Shown here piece after piece: positions 9,749 through 17,933 of a stretch of DNA of 49,126 nt (positions are counted from its first letter, which is position 1; each line of letters begins with the position of its first letter). Source of the DNA: Bradyrhizobium viridifuturi. GTDB lineage: Bacteria > Pseudomonadota > Alphaproteobacteria > Rhizobiales > Xanthobacteraceae. The stretch is taken from contig NZ_LGTB01000059.1 in NCBI RefSeq assembly GCF_001238275.1, positions 1-49,126 of the forward strand, written 5' to 3'. Both the position numbers and the translations under genes were made by a program. A model generated the notes under the pieces. That model was not told where the DNA came from. It made no database searches and worked only from the letters and a program-made list of their open reading frames with translations.

Positions 9749-11245
9749 CTATTTTCCGAGAGCGATCCGGACGAGGTCTTTCAGCGCGAAATTGGGGCCG
9801 GATCCGGGGAACCAGTTCTTGTTCATGTTGAGGATCGAGCTGTTGTCACCGAACATCAGCCCGACGAAGACTTCTGCGACGATACGTCCGCCGACTGGTC
9901 CGAGCCGCGGCGTGGTCACCTCGACATCCGACTTGACCGGAATTTTCACCTTCACTGTGTGGTGCATTGCTTCGGCGAGAATGTAAGTCCACAACGGGCA
10001 ATTCTTGCGGAATACCGGTGCCACCGAGAGGATGTTGGGCAGTGGAGAGTCGGGCTTGTCCACGCCCTGACCGATCAGGATATCCTCGTCGTTGAGCGGC
10101 TGAACGCCCATCGCGTATGCGATGTCCTGGCCCGACGGCAAGCCGAGCCGCCAGCCACGGAGCAGATTGCGCTCCGCAAGCACCGACGGGTTGGAGGCGA
10201 CCGCGGGCGGGAGGTTCGCCAGCGGATTGACCAGCGCAGTATCGATTCGATAAGCGAACTGCAGACGCTTGGCCTTGACGGCGTCGTCGCCGTCATACTC
10301 GCGTGTGTCGATGTCGATGAAGCGACCCCAGTCGATGGCCCAGGCCGGGTTCATCTCGCGGAAGCCGGTCAACCCCTCCCTGTTCTGGCCGTTCGGAAAG
10401 ATCGGAAGCAGGATGCTGTCATTCAGACGGTATCCCGGCCGGATCATCGAATGGCCGAGCCGATAGGCCGCAACGGAGAACTCCACCGGCATGAAGGGCT
10501 CGTTCTTCCAGTGGAAGAATTTCAGCTTCGACTGGTCATACCGTCCGCCGGTCTTGAGCTGGTCGAGCACTCCATGGTCGACGATTCGCGGCAGGAAATC
10601 GTACAGCACGATGTACTGATAGTAGTGCCGCACGATCCGCTGGAGGTCGGAGAATTCGGCATCGGGGTGCCGTTTCAGCATCGCATTGTGAAAGCGATGG
10701 AACAGACCCTGCAACTGCGAGACGATCGAATTCTCGTCGTTGCGTGGATCGCCGATCAGAGCCCGTTTCACTGACGCTCCGTTCCTCGGGAGGTCATGGG
10801 CGTCCGGGTCGTCGGCGCCGTGTATCGGATTGCCGAGCAGGAAGCCGTTGCCGCCATCATACAGATAGGGCTGGTCGTCCGGACCGCGGCCGTAGATGCA
10901 GTCGAGGTCGAATGCTGGCGTCCGGTAGTCGGTCAACGCATCCGGGTCGTTGCGCTTTTGCAGTGAGCTGTTGGGGTCGAATGTCAGATCGTGGTCGATG
11001 AACTGACCGAAATAAGTATAGAGCGCGGGAATCCCGCTCTCCTCGTCGTCGCGGCCGTCTTTCGGATCGTCGGCGGACGAGGTCATGGCTTTCGCAAGCT
11101 TGGCAAGCGCGTTCTGCGCGTCGGTGTCGGTCTTTCCGAAGGTCGCCGGCTCCATGCGGAACATGCGACCGAAGCGACCCTGGAAAAGCGGCGAACTGGC
11201 CGTTGTGGACAGCCCGCGAACGGGAACGGAATGCTTGGCAGTCAT
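9749..11245 (-). CDS. Animal-type haem peroxidase family protein
   Basis: A 498-residue protein of the peroxidase-cyclooxygenase superfamily. Minus-strand ATG at 11245 with GGAG seven bases upstream. Key motifs are in order: distal His85 in FGQFIDHDLT, catalytic Arg168 in GDPRNDEN, a helix with HRFHNAML (183-190), and the proximal haem His265 in YRLGHSMIRP. No signal peptide or membrane segment is seen, so it is cytoplasmic or exported by an unusual route. It probably oxidises substrates with hydrogen peroxide. It runs opposite to its neighbours and lies between two copies of the preceding gene's tail, which suggests insertion. Both ends (PLFQGRFGRMFRM and ALKDLVRIAL) look complete. Confidence 0.9.
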   Translation of the reverse strand: MTAKHSVPVRGLSTTASSPLFQGRFGRMFRMEPATFGKTDTDAQNALAKLAKAMTSSADDPKDGRDDEESGIPALYTYFGQFIDHDLTFDPNSSLQKRNDPDALTDYRTPAFDLDCIYGRGPDDQPYLYDGGNGFLLGNPIHGADDPDAHDLPRNGASVKRALIGDPRNDENSIVSQLQGLFHRFHNAMLKRHPDAEFSDLQRIVRHYYQYIVLYDFLPRIVDHGVLDQLKTGGRYDQSKLKFFHWKNEPFMPVEFSVAAYRLGHSMIRPGYRLNDSILLPIFPNGQNREGLTGFREMNPAWAIDWGRFIDIDTREYDGDDAVKAKRLQFAYRIDTALVNPLANLPPAVASNPSVLAERNLLRGWRLGLPSGQDIAYAMGVQPLNDEDILIGQGVDKPDSPLPNILSVAPVFRKNCPLWTYILAEAMHHTVKVKIPVKSDVEVTTPRLGPVGGRIVAEVFVGLMFGDNSSILNMNKNWFPGSGPNFALKDLVRIALGK

Positions 11246-11394
11246 TGCGTTGCTCCATGCTGTGATGAATACGGAGCGCCCAATGACGGAGTGTATGACC
11301 GGTGGCGGTCTTCGAATGTGAAGTATCTCTCAAGAGTCGTATGAATGCATAATACCACCCACGAGGGTGTAGCGAATTCGGTCAGGTTGGTCAG

Positions 11395-11432
11395 GCGTGA
11401 CGATCGTCGATGCGCTGGTGGTGCTGAAATAG
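11395..11432 (+). repeat. 38-bp direct repeat, copy 2 (orphan tail of the acyl-CoA synthetase gene)
   Basis: Matches the last 38 bases of the acyl-CoA synthetase gene (9601-9638) including the TAG, with two changes (gac to gat, ccg to ctg). No further homology extends upstream, so it is a detached gene end, not a gene. Confidence 0.85.
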
Positions 11433-11439
11433 GCTCGGG

Positions 11440-11557
11440 GTCGTCCCGGCGAAAGCCGAGACCCATACGCCGCGGCCCGCGGAATGGGCACACGCGGCGT
11501 CGGCTTCCCTCACAACCCAGTTCAGTGATTATGGGTGCCGGCTTTCGCCGGGACGAC
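11440..11557. repeat. Palindromic repeat, 'gtcgtccc.gcgaaagc' family, copy 1
   Basis: Outer arms gtcgtcccggcgaaagccg (11440-11458) and cggctttcgccgggacgac (11539-11557) are perfectly complementary. acccata/tatgggt lies inside and an inner hairpin around cgccgcggcccgcgg. Other copies are at 30394-30515, 45358-45478 and 48982-49120. Confidence 0.85.
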
Positions 11558-11593
11558 GTGTTGAGAGAGCCGTGCTAACAATGGCGAGAATGT

Positions 11594-11674
11594 AGGGTGG
11601 GCAAAGACACGTAGCGCCGTGCCCACCATTGCTTCGTGCGTGTGATGGTGGGCAAGCTTCGCTTTGCCCACTCT
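11594..11674. repeat. Palindromic repeat, 'gggtgggcaaag' family
   Basis: Outer arms agggtgggcaaag (11594-11606) and ctttgcccactct (11662-11674), with an inner pair tgcccaccat and atggtgggca. It lies 13 bases beyond the enoyl-CoA hydratase stop and may serve as its transcript-end hairpin. With the two repeats before it, this accounts for most of the gene-free stretch 11246-11687. Confidence 0.75.
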
Positions 11675-11687
11675 GCGCAGAGCGGTC

Positions 11688-12488
11688 TCACCGCCCCTTG
11701 AAGTTGGCGACGCGGCGCTCGGCGGTGGCCTTGACGCCTTCCTTGAAGTCCTCGGTCGCGCGCAGCTTGGTCTGCTCCTCCAACTCATGGTTGGTCGCGG
11801 CGAGCACGCGGTCGGCGAGGCCGGCGCGCATGGTGGCGCGGGTCGAGACCAGGCCGAGCGGCGAGCATTCGGCGATCTCCTGCGCGAGCTTCATCGCTTC
11901 CGCACGCACCTGGTCCTGCGGCACCAGCACGTTGGCGAGACCCCAGCGATAGGCCTCTTCGCCGGTGACGCGGCGGCTGGTGTAGAACATCAGCTCGGCA
12001 TTGTTCTTGCCGATCAGCTCCGGCAGCGTCGTGGTCAGGCCGAAGCCCGGATGGAAGCCGAGCTTGGTGAAGTTCGCGGCGAAGCGGGCTTCGGGGCAGG
12101 CGACGCGGAAGTCGGCCGAGACCGCAAGGCCGAGACCGCCGCCAATCGCGGCGCCATGGATCGCCGCGACGATCGGCTTCTTGTTGCGGAAGATGCGGAC
12201 CGCCTGAACGTAGAGATGGTTGATCGGCAGGTTTGAGGCCGGATCGCTCTTGGCGCGCTCCTCCTGCTCCTGGCGAGCCGGGTCGCCGAAATTGGCGCCG
12301 GCGCAGAACGCCTTGCCCTGCGCGGCCAGCACCGAGGCGCGGATCTCGATATTGTTGTCGAACTCCTCCAGCGCGTCGGCGATCTGGTTGATCAGCGCGA
12401 CGTCGAAGAAGTTCAGCGGCGGCTTGCGGATCTCGATCAGGCCGACATGGCCGTGGATCTCGACGCCGATATCAGTGTATTTGGTCAT
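11688..12488 (-). CDS. Enoyl-CoA hydratase/isomerase family protein
   Basis: A 266-residue crotonase-fold protein, last gene of a minus-strand operon with two acyl-CoA dehydrogenases. ATG at 12488, with gaggaca upstream. Motifs: GKAFCAGANFGDPA (oxyanion hole), HGAAIGGGLGLAVSADFRVA, then KLGFHPGFGLTTTLPELIG. The classical hydratase glutamates are missing from both positions (GGGLGLA and GFHPGFG), so hydration by the usual mechanism is doubtful; isomerase, hydrolase or C-C lyase activity is possible. Context suggests it follows the paired dehydrogenases in a side-chain or ring degradation pathway. Confidence 0.88.
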   Translation of the reverse strand: MTKYTDIGVEIHGHVGLIEIRKPPLNFFDVALINQIADALEEFDNNIEIRASVLAAQGKAFCAGANFGDPARQEQEERAKSDPASNLPINHLYVQAVRIFRNKKPIVAAIHGAAIGGGLGLAVSADFRVACPEARFAANFTKLGFHPGFGLTTTLPELIGKNNAELMFYTSRRVTGEEAYRWGLANVLVPQDQVRAEAMKLAQEIAECSPLGLVSTRATMRAGLADRVLAATNHELEEQTKLRATEDFKEGVKATAERRVANFKGR

Positions 12489-12505
12489 GTTCTGTCCTCG
12501 TTGAA

Positions 12506-13666
12506 TTAGCGCAAACCGAGCCCGCGGGCGATGATGCCGCGCAGCACCTCGGTGGTGCCGCCCTGGATCGTCAGCTTGGGTGCGGTCTTGATGGCAAAAT
12601 CGAGCTGCTTTTCCAGCGTCTCGCGGTTGGTCGCGGTCTCTTCGACGAAGGCCGCGAGATCACGCACGCGATGCGGCAGCTGCTGCTCCCACACCGTGCC
12701 GATGTCCTTGACGATGGAGGCCTCCACCACCGGCTCCTTGCCGGCCTGCAGCATGCCGGCGACCGACACCGACATGCGGCGCATGGTGTGCACCTGCGCC
12801 ACCAGGCGGCCGATGCCCTCGGCGCTGCGGGTGTCCGGATTCTTGCCGACCGCGCGCACCAGCTCGGTGAGCACGTAGTAGGTCTCGAGGAAGCGCTCGG
12901 GGCCGCTGCGCTCATAGGCGAGCTCTGACGTCGCCTGCTTCCAGGCGCCGTCGACCTCGCCCAGCACGTGATCGTCGGGCACGAAGTAGTCGGTGAATAC
13001 GACCTCGTTGAACTCGAACTGGCCGGTGATCTGGCCGATCGGATTCACCTGGATGCCCGGCTGCTTCATCTTGACCAGGAACTGGGTCAGGCCGTGGCGG
13101 CGGTTTTCCTTGGTCGGGGCCGAGGTGCGGAAGATCGCGATCATGTAGTCGGCGATGTGCGCCGACGAGGTCCAGATCTTGGTGCCGTTGACCAGATAGC
13201 CGCCGTCGGTCTTGGTCGCGCGGGTCTTCGCCGCGAACAGATCGGAGCCGGAGTTCGGCTCGCTCATGCCGATCGCGAAGCAGACCTCGCCGCGGCAGAT
13301 CCGCGGCAGGATGTCCATCTTGATGTGCTCGGGCGCGTATTTCAAAAGCACCGGCCCGCTCTGGCGGTCGGCGACGAAGAAGCGGCGGGTCGGCGCGTTC
13401 GCTACCCGCATCTCCTCGGTGACCACGTATCGCTCGAGGAATGAGCGCTCCTGGCCGCCATATTTCTTCGGCCAGGTCATGCCGAGCCAGCCCTTGGCGC
13501 CGACGCGGCGGGAGAATTCCGGCGCGTCGTTGTCCTCGCGGTTCGGCGCGTGGGGATCGAAGGTGCCGGCGGCGATTTCCTCGGCGAGGAAGGCGCGCAC
13601 TTCCTTACGGAGCTGCTCGCACTTTTCCGGAAGGCGGATCGGATCGAAACGAAGGGCTGCAGTCAT
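12506..13666 (-). CDS. Acyl-CoA dehydrogenase (large subunit type)
   Basis: A 386-residue FAD-dependent acyl-CoA dehydrogenase, start ATG at 13666. Signature stretches: CFAIGMSEPNSGSDLFAAKTRATKTDGGYLVNGTKIW (FAD and substrate contact), the middle beta-domain, and the C-terminal helix bundle ending LTIQGGTTEVLRGIIARGLGLR. The C-terminal motif has GGT where medium-chain dehydrogenases carry their catalytic Glu (YEGT). The base may instead be the Glu in ELAYERSGPERF, as in isovaleryl-type and steroid-type enzymes. It is paired with the shorter dehydrogenase upstream (30 bases away) and probably forms a mixed tetramer with it. Confidence 0.92.
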   Translation of the reverse strand: MTAALRFDPIRLPEKCEQLRKEVRAFLAEEIAAGTFDPHAPNREDNDAPEFSRRVGAKGWLGMTWPKKYGGQERSFLERYVVTEEMRVANAPTRRFFVADRQSGPVLLKYAPEHIKMDILPRICRGEVCFAIGMSEPNSGSDLFAAKTRATKTDGGYLVNGTKIWTSSAHIADYMIAIFRTSAPTKENRRHGLTQFLVKMKQPGIQVNPIGQITGQFEFNEVVFTDYFVPDDHVLGEVDGAWKQATSELAYERSGPERFLETYYVLTELVRAVGKNPDTRSAEGIGRLVAQVHTMRRMSVSVAGMLQAGKEPVVEASIVKDIGTVWEQQLPHRVRDLAAFVEETATNRETLEKQLDFAIKTAPKLTIQGGTTEVLRGIIARGLGLR

Positions 13667-13696
13667 GATGTCCAGTCCTGATTGTTCTGCCTGATC

Positions 13697-14764
13697 TCAG
13701 CGCGAAGCCACCAGCGGCCACAATTCATCGGCGCCACGGTCGGCGACGAGCTTGCCGAGCTCGACCGCCCAGTGGCTCTCCGAGCCGAAATCGTCGCGCC
13801 ATGCCAGCGCGCGCAGCGAATAGCGATGCAGGATGTGCTCGATGGTGAAGCCGATCGCGCCGTGCACCTGGTGCGCGATGCCGCTGCCGTTCTCGGCCGC
13901 TTCCGAACAGCGGATTTTTGCTGCCGCGGCCTCGAGGAATACCGCGTCATTGTCCAGCGACTTGGCGTTGACGATGGTGTCGGCCGCGGAGGTCGCGGCA
14001 GCCAGCGCCGCGGCGTTCTCGCCGGCGAGGCGGGCGAGGTTGTGCTGCACGGCCTGGAACTTGGAGATCTTCTTCTCGAAGGCGACGCGCTCATTGGAAT
14101 AGCGCACGGAGATGTCGAGCATCGCTTCCAGCGCGCCCGCGATCTGCAGGCTGCGCACCACGCCGCCCATCAGCATCAGCGTGGTCTGGTCAAAGCCCTT
14201 CGGCGCCGGCTTGGTGGTGACGGGCTGCACCTTGTCGAGCGTGACGGTGTCGTTGTGATCGCCGCCAAGCCCGATGCCGGATTCGATCCGACACTTCGCG
14301 GCATCGACCAGCGCGATCGAGATGCCGTCCTTGCCGCTTGCAAGCACTGCAAAATGCTTCGCATCCTTTGCGAACGGCACGCCGCGGGCGCGGCCGGTGA
14401 GCGAGCCGTCGGCGTTCAGCGTGACGCGGTCCTTCGGGCTCGCAGGGACAATCGTCATCTCGCCCTCCGGCGAGGCGATCTTGCCTTGGGTCAGCAGCCA
14501 GCCGGCCAGCATTGTTTCGGCCAGCGGAACAGCGATCGCGTGCCGCCCGGCAACGTTGAGGACGCTAAAACCTTCGGCGAGGCTGGCACCGGAACCGCCG
14601 AGATCGTCGGGCACCCAGGACAGCGGCAGGCCGGCTTCGGTCAACGCCTGCCACAGCGGCGCCTTCCATGCGCCCTTCTTGTCGTGATTGATGGTCTGGG
14701 CATCCGCGAGATCGGCGAAAATCTTTTCCGCGGTCTCGGCGACGATGTTTTCACTCTCCGCCAC
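13697..14764 (-). CDS. Acyl-CoA dehydrogenase (small subunit type)
   Basis: A 355-residue acyl-CoA dehydrogenase family protein, first gene of the minus-strand operon, start ATG at 14764. N-terminal helical domain with LPLSWVPDDLGGSGASLAEGFSVLNVAGRH, a reduced middle domain (AKDAKHFAVLASG), then the C-terminal bundle RYSNERVAFEKKISKFQAVQHNLARLAGENAA. It is shorter and more diverged than its partner, and it ends HQVHGAIGFTIEHILHRYSLRALAWRDDFG. This matches the small partners of mixed alpha2beta2 dehydrogenases known from steroid side-chain degradation. Heteromer formation is inferred from the paired layout. Confidence 0.9.
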   Translation of the reverse strand: MAESENIVAETAEKIFADLADAQTINHDKKGAWKAPLWQALTEAGLPLSWVPDDLGGSGASLAEGFSVLNVAGRHAIAVPLAETMLAGWLLTQGKIASPEGEMTIVPASPKDRVTLNADGSLTGRARGVPFAKDAKHFAVLASGKDGISIALVDAAKCRIESGIGLGGDHNDTVTLDKVQPVTTKPAPKGFDQTTLMLMGGVVRSLQIAGALEAMLDISVRYSNERVAFEKKISKFQAVQHNLARLAGENAAALAAATSAADTIVNAKSLDNDAVFLEAAAAKIRCSEAAENGSGIAHQVHGAIGFTIEHILHRYSLRALAWRDDFGSESHWAVELGKLVADRGADELWPLVASR

Positions 14765-15152
14765 AGCGTTCCTCGTGTTGATTGGCTTGGGTCCGGCTGT
14801 CAGGCAGGCCCTGCTTGCGGTGTTGTCTTGCGCTCAATGATGCGGAAAAGCCATAGCCGTGACAAGCGTTGCCCGCAGGGCCACTTGCGCAGATGGCATG
14901 AAGCCGGACCGGCCGCATGAATTCCGCAGAGTGAACTTTCGGGCGCTTCGGTTTGTATGCCAAGCGGTTTGCCAAGTGCGGCAGCAGACTGGCTGGCGGC
15001 ACCGGTTCAGTCCGCCAGATGAAACCGGGCCGCCGTCCGCATGAGGCGGCAGGTTCATGGCTCGGCAACCCGGCGAGACCAGTCGGCGCGAGGGGCATTA
15101 TGAGTTTCCATCAACCCATGTTTAGCTTGAGGCTGAAATCAGAGGTGACGTG
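14765..15152. other. Gene-free divergent intergenic region
   Basis: 388 bases between the divergent acyl-CoA dehydrogenase operon and the lactonase-family gene. It should hold both promoters. A repeated gccaag.ggtttgccaag element lies near 14958-14977, but no convincing promoter boxes, operator or RNA gene could be assigned. Confidence 0.5.
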
Positions 15153-15914
15153 ATGAAGATGCATATGCTGTCGGGTGGACGGCTGCGGATGTCGAAGCGG
15201 ACCTATCTGCCTGATGCGCCGCGCGGCGAGACGATCGAGCTACCGGTGTCCTGCGTGCTGCTGCGGCACACGCAAGGCAATGTGCTGTTCGACACCGGAT
15301 GCCATCCCGATGTCGCGACCGATCCGGAAGGGCGGCTCGGCACGCTCGCCAAATACATGCAGCCGATCATGCCGGCCGACGACCACGTGCTGACCAGCCT
15401 GAAGGCCGTTGGCCTCGGTCCCGACGATATCGACGTGGTGATCTGCTCTCACCTGCATACCGATCATTGCGGCTGCAATGCCTTCTTCAAGAAGGCGACG
15501 GTCTTCATCCACGCGCTCGAGCTCGAGGCGGCGAAGGCCGATAACGCGTCCGATCGCGGATACATCGAGGCCGATTGGGATCATCCGCTGAAGACGGAAA
15601 TCTTCGACAAGCAGATGGATGTGTTCGGCGACGGCAAACTGACGCTGATCCCGCTGCCGGGACATTCGAAGGGGACGACCGGTGCGCTGGTCAAGCTGGA
15701 TCAGAGCGGCGAATACCTGCTCGCGTCAGATTCGCTCAGCGTACGCGCCAATCTCGATCAGCGGGTCTCGCCGCGAAACAGCCTCGATGTCGAGCAGTTC
15801 ATGAATTCGCTCGACGAGATCGCCAGGCTCGAGGCGACAGGCGTCAAGATCATCTGCGGCCATGACGAGGCGCAGTGGGCCAGCCTGCAGAAGGGCCCAC
15901 ACGCCTATTTGTAA
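15153..15914 (+). CDS. N-acyl homoserine lactonase family protein (metallo-beta-lactamase fold)
   Basis: A 253-residue hydrolase. ATG at 15153 is chosen over a GTG three bases upstream because gaggtg sits at the right distance. The dinuclear zinc motif is SHLHTDHCG (His100, His102, Asp104, His105); further ligands are likely in PLPGHSKGTTG, LLASDSLSV and IICGHDEAQW. The layout matches AttM/AiiB-type lactonases, which open homoserine lactone rings. No signal peptide, so cytoplasmic. It lies beside an acyl-CoA catabolic set, so it may open a lactone made in that pathway rather than quench signals. It is 90 bases from the next gene. Confidence 0.88.
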   Translation: MKMHMLSGGRLRMSKRTYLPDAPRGETIELPVSCVLLRHTQGNVLFDTGCHPDVATDPEGRLGTLAKYMQPIMPADDHVLTSLKAVGLGPDDIDVVICSHLHTDHCGCNAFFKKATVFIHALELEAAKADNASDRGYIEADWDHPLKTEIFDKQMDVFGDGKLTLIPLPGHSKGTTGALVKLDQSGEYLLASDSLSVRANLDQRVSPRNSLDVEQFMNSLDEIARLEATGVKIICGHDEAQWASLQKGPHAYL

Positions 15915-16004
15915 TGGACCGGCGCGGTTTGCAGGTGTATTTCCGCGCGGTATGGTATGCCACCGCCGGAGATCATCTGGCTCACAACAACAAGGAAAAT
16001 GCAG

Positions 16005-16787
16005 ATGTCCAAGGATGGCTTGTGCGCGATCGTGACCGGGTCGGCATCGGGGCTCGGCGCCGCCACCGCGCAAATCCTCGCCACGCAAGGCGCGCGCCTC
16101 ATCATCAACTATTCCAACAGCAAGGCGGAGGCCGAAGCGACGGCCGAGCTCTGCCGCAAGCAGGGTGCCGAGGTGCTGGTGGTGCAGGGCGACGTCTCGC
16201 GCGATGAGGACTGCAAGAAGATTGCGGCCGCGGCGCAGGGCTGGGGCCGCGTCGACGTGCTCGTCAACAATGCCGGCACCACCAAGCATGTGCCGCATCA
16301 CGATCTCGACGGCCTGACCGCGGAAGACTTCCAACGCATCTATGCGGTCAACACCATCGGCCCGTTCCAGATGGTCCGTGCCGCGCGTGCGCTGCTCGAG
16401 GCCGGGGCGAAGGCCTCGGGCCGTCCCTCCGCCGTGGTCAACGTCTCCTCGGTCGCCGGCATTTCCGGTGGCGGTTCGTCGGTGGCCTATGCCGCGAGCA
16501 AGGGCGCGCTCAACACCATGACGCAGTCGCTGGCGCGCGCGCTGGCGCCGCTGATCCGCGTCAACACCGTGTGCCCGGGTTATATCGATACGCCGTGGTT
16601 CACCAAGGGCCGCGGCGAGGCGGGCGCGAAGCAGGTGCGCGATGCCGTCGTCGCGCGGGTGCCGCTGAAGGTCGCGTCAACCGCCGAAGATATCGCCAAT
16701 CTGGTCTGCTTCCTGGCGAGTCCGGCGTCCAGCAACATGACCGGCGAGTTCGTCCGCATGGACGCCGGCATGCATCTCATTCAGTGA
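16005..16787 (+). CDS. SDR family NAD(P)-dependent oxidoreductase
   Basis: A 260-residue short-chain dehydrogenase. The ATG at 16005 is preferred over an in-frame ATG at 15999 because aagga stands eight bases before it. Cofactor motif TGSASGLGAA near the N-terminus, NNAG in VDVLVNNAGTT, catalytic Ser in VNVSSVAG and Tyr/Lys in YAASKGAL, then RVNTVCPGYIDTPW. It probably reduces or oxidises a hydroxyacyl or ketone intermediate, perhaps of the neighbouring acyl-CoA pathway. A strong hairpin terminator follows 20 bases after the stop. Confidence 0.92.
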   Translation: MSKDGLCAIVTGSASGLGAATAQILATQGARLIINYSNSKAEAEATAELCRKQGAEVLVVQGDVSRDEDCKKIAAAAQGWGRVDVLVNNAGTTKHVPHHDLDGLTAEDFQRIYAVNTIGPFQMVRAARALLEAGAKASGRPSAVVNVSSVAGISGGGSSVAYAASKGALNTMTQSLARALAPLIRVNTVCPGYIDTPWFTKGRGEAGAKQVRDAVVARVPLKVASTAEDIANLVCFLASPASSNMTGEFVRMDAGMHLIQ

Positions 16788-16807
16788 CGCAGTGCCACTG
16801 CAGAAAT

Positions 16808-16842
16808 GAAAATGCCCGGGGCAGCCCGGGCATTTTTTATTT
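16808..16842. terminator. Bidirectional intrinsic terminator
   Basis: Perfect stem aaatgcccggg (16810-16820) and cccgggcattt (16825-16835) with a four-base loop, followed by a T-run on the plus strand and preceded by an A-rich run. It lies between the convergent SDR and GlsB/YeaQ genes and can end both transcripts. Confidence 0.9.
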
Positions 16843-16864
16843 TGAGCCAGTGTTTGGCTTGCGG

Positions 16865-17143
16865 TCACTTGTTTCCAATGTCCGGGATCACGCGCGCCGC
16901 GACCAGCCGGTTCCAGATGAACAGCACCACCAGCGCGCCGATCGTGGCGGTGATGAAGCCCGCACCCTGTTCGGGACCGTAATGGCCGATGGCCTGGCCG
17001 ATGAAGGTCGCGAGGAAGGCACCGGCGATGCCAAGCACGGTGGTGAGAATGAAGCCGCTTGGATTGTTCGGTCCCGGAGACAGGAACCGCGCGATGATCC
17101 CCGCGACAAAGCCGACGATGATGACCCAGATGATGCCGCCCAT
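16865..17143 (-). CDS. GlsB/YeaQ/YmgE family stress-response membrane protein
   Basis: A 92-residue inner-membrane protein, ATG at 17143 preceded by gaggacgac. Three hydrophobic helices: IIWVIIVGFVAGIIARFL, FILTTVLGIAGAFLATFIGQ and AGFITATIGALVVLFIWNRL, with the family's conserved GP..P.G turn. The length is normal for the transglycosylase-associated/YeaQ family, which is stress-linked but of unknown biochemical function. Two small genes (this and the YidB-like one upstream) point the same way. Confidence 0.92.
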   Translation of the reverse strand: MGGIIWVIIVGFVAGIIARFLSPGPNNPSGFILTTVLGIAGAFLATFIGQAIGHYGPEQGAGFITATIGALVVLFIWNRLVAARVIPDIGNK

Positions 17144-17179
17144 GACTGTCGTCCTCCTCAGATGGAATCAACGCTGCCG

Positions 17180-17782
17180 CTAAAGCCTGCCGCGCAGCTC
17201 GTCGCCGCTCGGCAGCCGCCCGTCCGGCGTCAGATGATTGATCGCGTCGGGCAGGTATTGGCTCAAGCCCTGCAGCAATTGGTCGCGCGACATGCCGCTC
17301 TGCGACGCCAGGGAGTCGATCTGGTCGGCGCCGAGCGCGTTGGCGAGGTCGCCGGGCGAGATCTGCTTGTTGGGGCCATTGCTGACCCAGGAATTGGCCG
17401 CGTCGCCATGGCCCTTCTGCTGCAACTGGTTGAGCAGATCGCCGAGGCCGCCGCTGAGCACGGTGCCGGCAGCGCCGCCGGTGAGAAGGCCGCCAAGCCC
17501 GCCCTTGAGCAGATCACCGAGTCCGCCACCACCAGCGCCGCCGGGCAGACCAGCGGTGACATTGCCGGGGAGCTGCGGCGCCTGCGCCGGGGTCGACTGG
17601 GGAGCGGTTGCGCCCGGCTGGCCGCCGGTGAAATGCTTGACCGCCTTCCAGGCGAGCAGTGCCAGGATGGCCATCGTCATCGGCGACATTCCGCCGCCGC
17701 TCGAACTGTCGGATGATGTGCTTGGCGCGCTGGGACCGCGGGGGCCGTTCTGCATGCCGTTGAGTACGTCGAGTAAACCCAT
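17180..17782 (-). CDS. YidB family protein (DUF937)
   Basis: A 200-residue protein; the ATG at 17782 (MGLLDVLNGM) is preceded by ggcaggaga. After a flexible Ser/Gly/Pro region there is one hydrophobic stretch (MSPMTMAILALLAWKAVKHF), a Gly-rich linker (GGAGGGGLGDLLKGGLGGLL) and the C-terminal YidB/DUF937 helical domain (GHGDAANSWVSNGPNKQISP, LASQSGMSRDQLLQGLSQYLPDAINHLTPDGRLP). Function is unknown. It is 36 bases upstream of the GlsB-type gene and may share its transcript. Confidence 0.88.
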   Translation of the reverse strand: MGLLDVLNGMQNGPRGPSAPSTSSDSSSGGGMSPMTMAILALLAWKAVKHFTGGQPGATAPQSTPAQAPQLPGNVTAGLPGGAGGGGLGDLLKGGLGGLLTGGAAGTVLSGGLGDLLNQLQQKGHGDAANSWVSNGPNKQISPGDLANALGADQIDSLASQSGMSRDQLLQGLSQYLPDAINHLTPDGRLPSGDELRGRL

Positions 17783-17933
17783 GATCGTCTCCTGCCGCAA
17801 CCGTGCCCCGTGCGCGAAACATAGCTTCGGCCCATGACGGTTACAAGGCGGGCCACCCGGGCGGCGGCGCATCGAAATAGGCAGGCAACCAAAGGTCTGC
17901 TATCGAGCCCTTGATGAATGGATGTTTAGCCAG

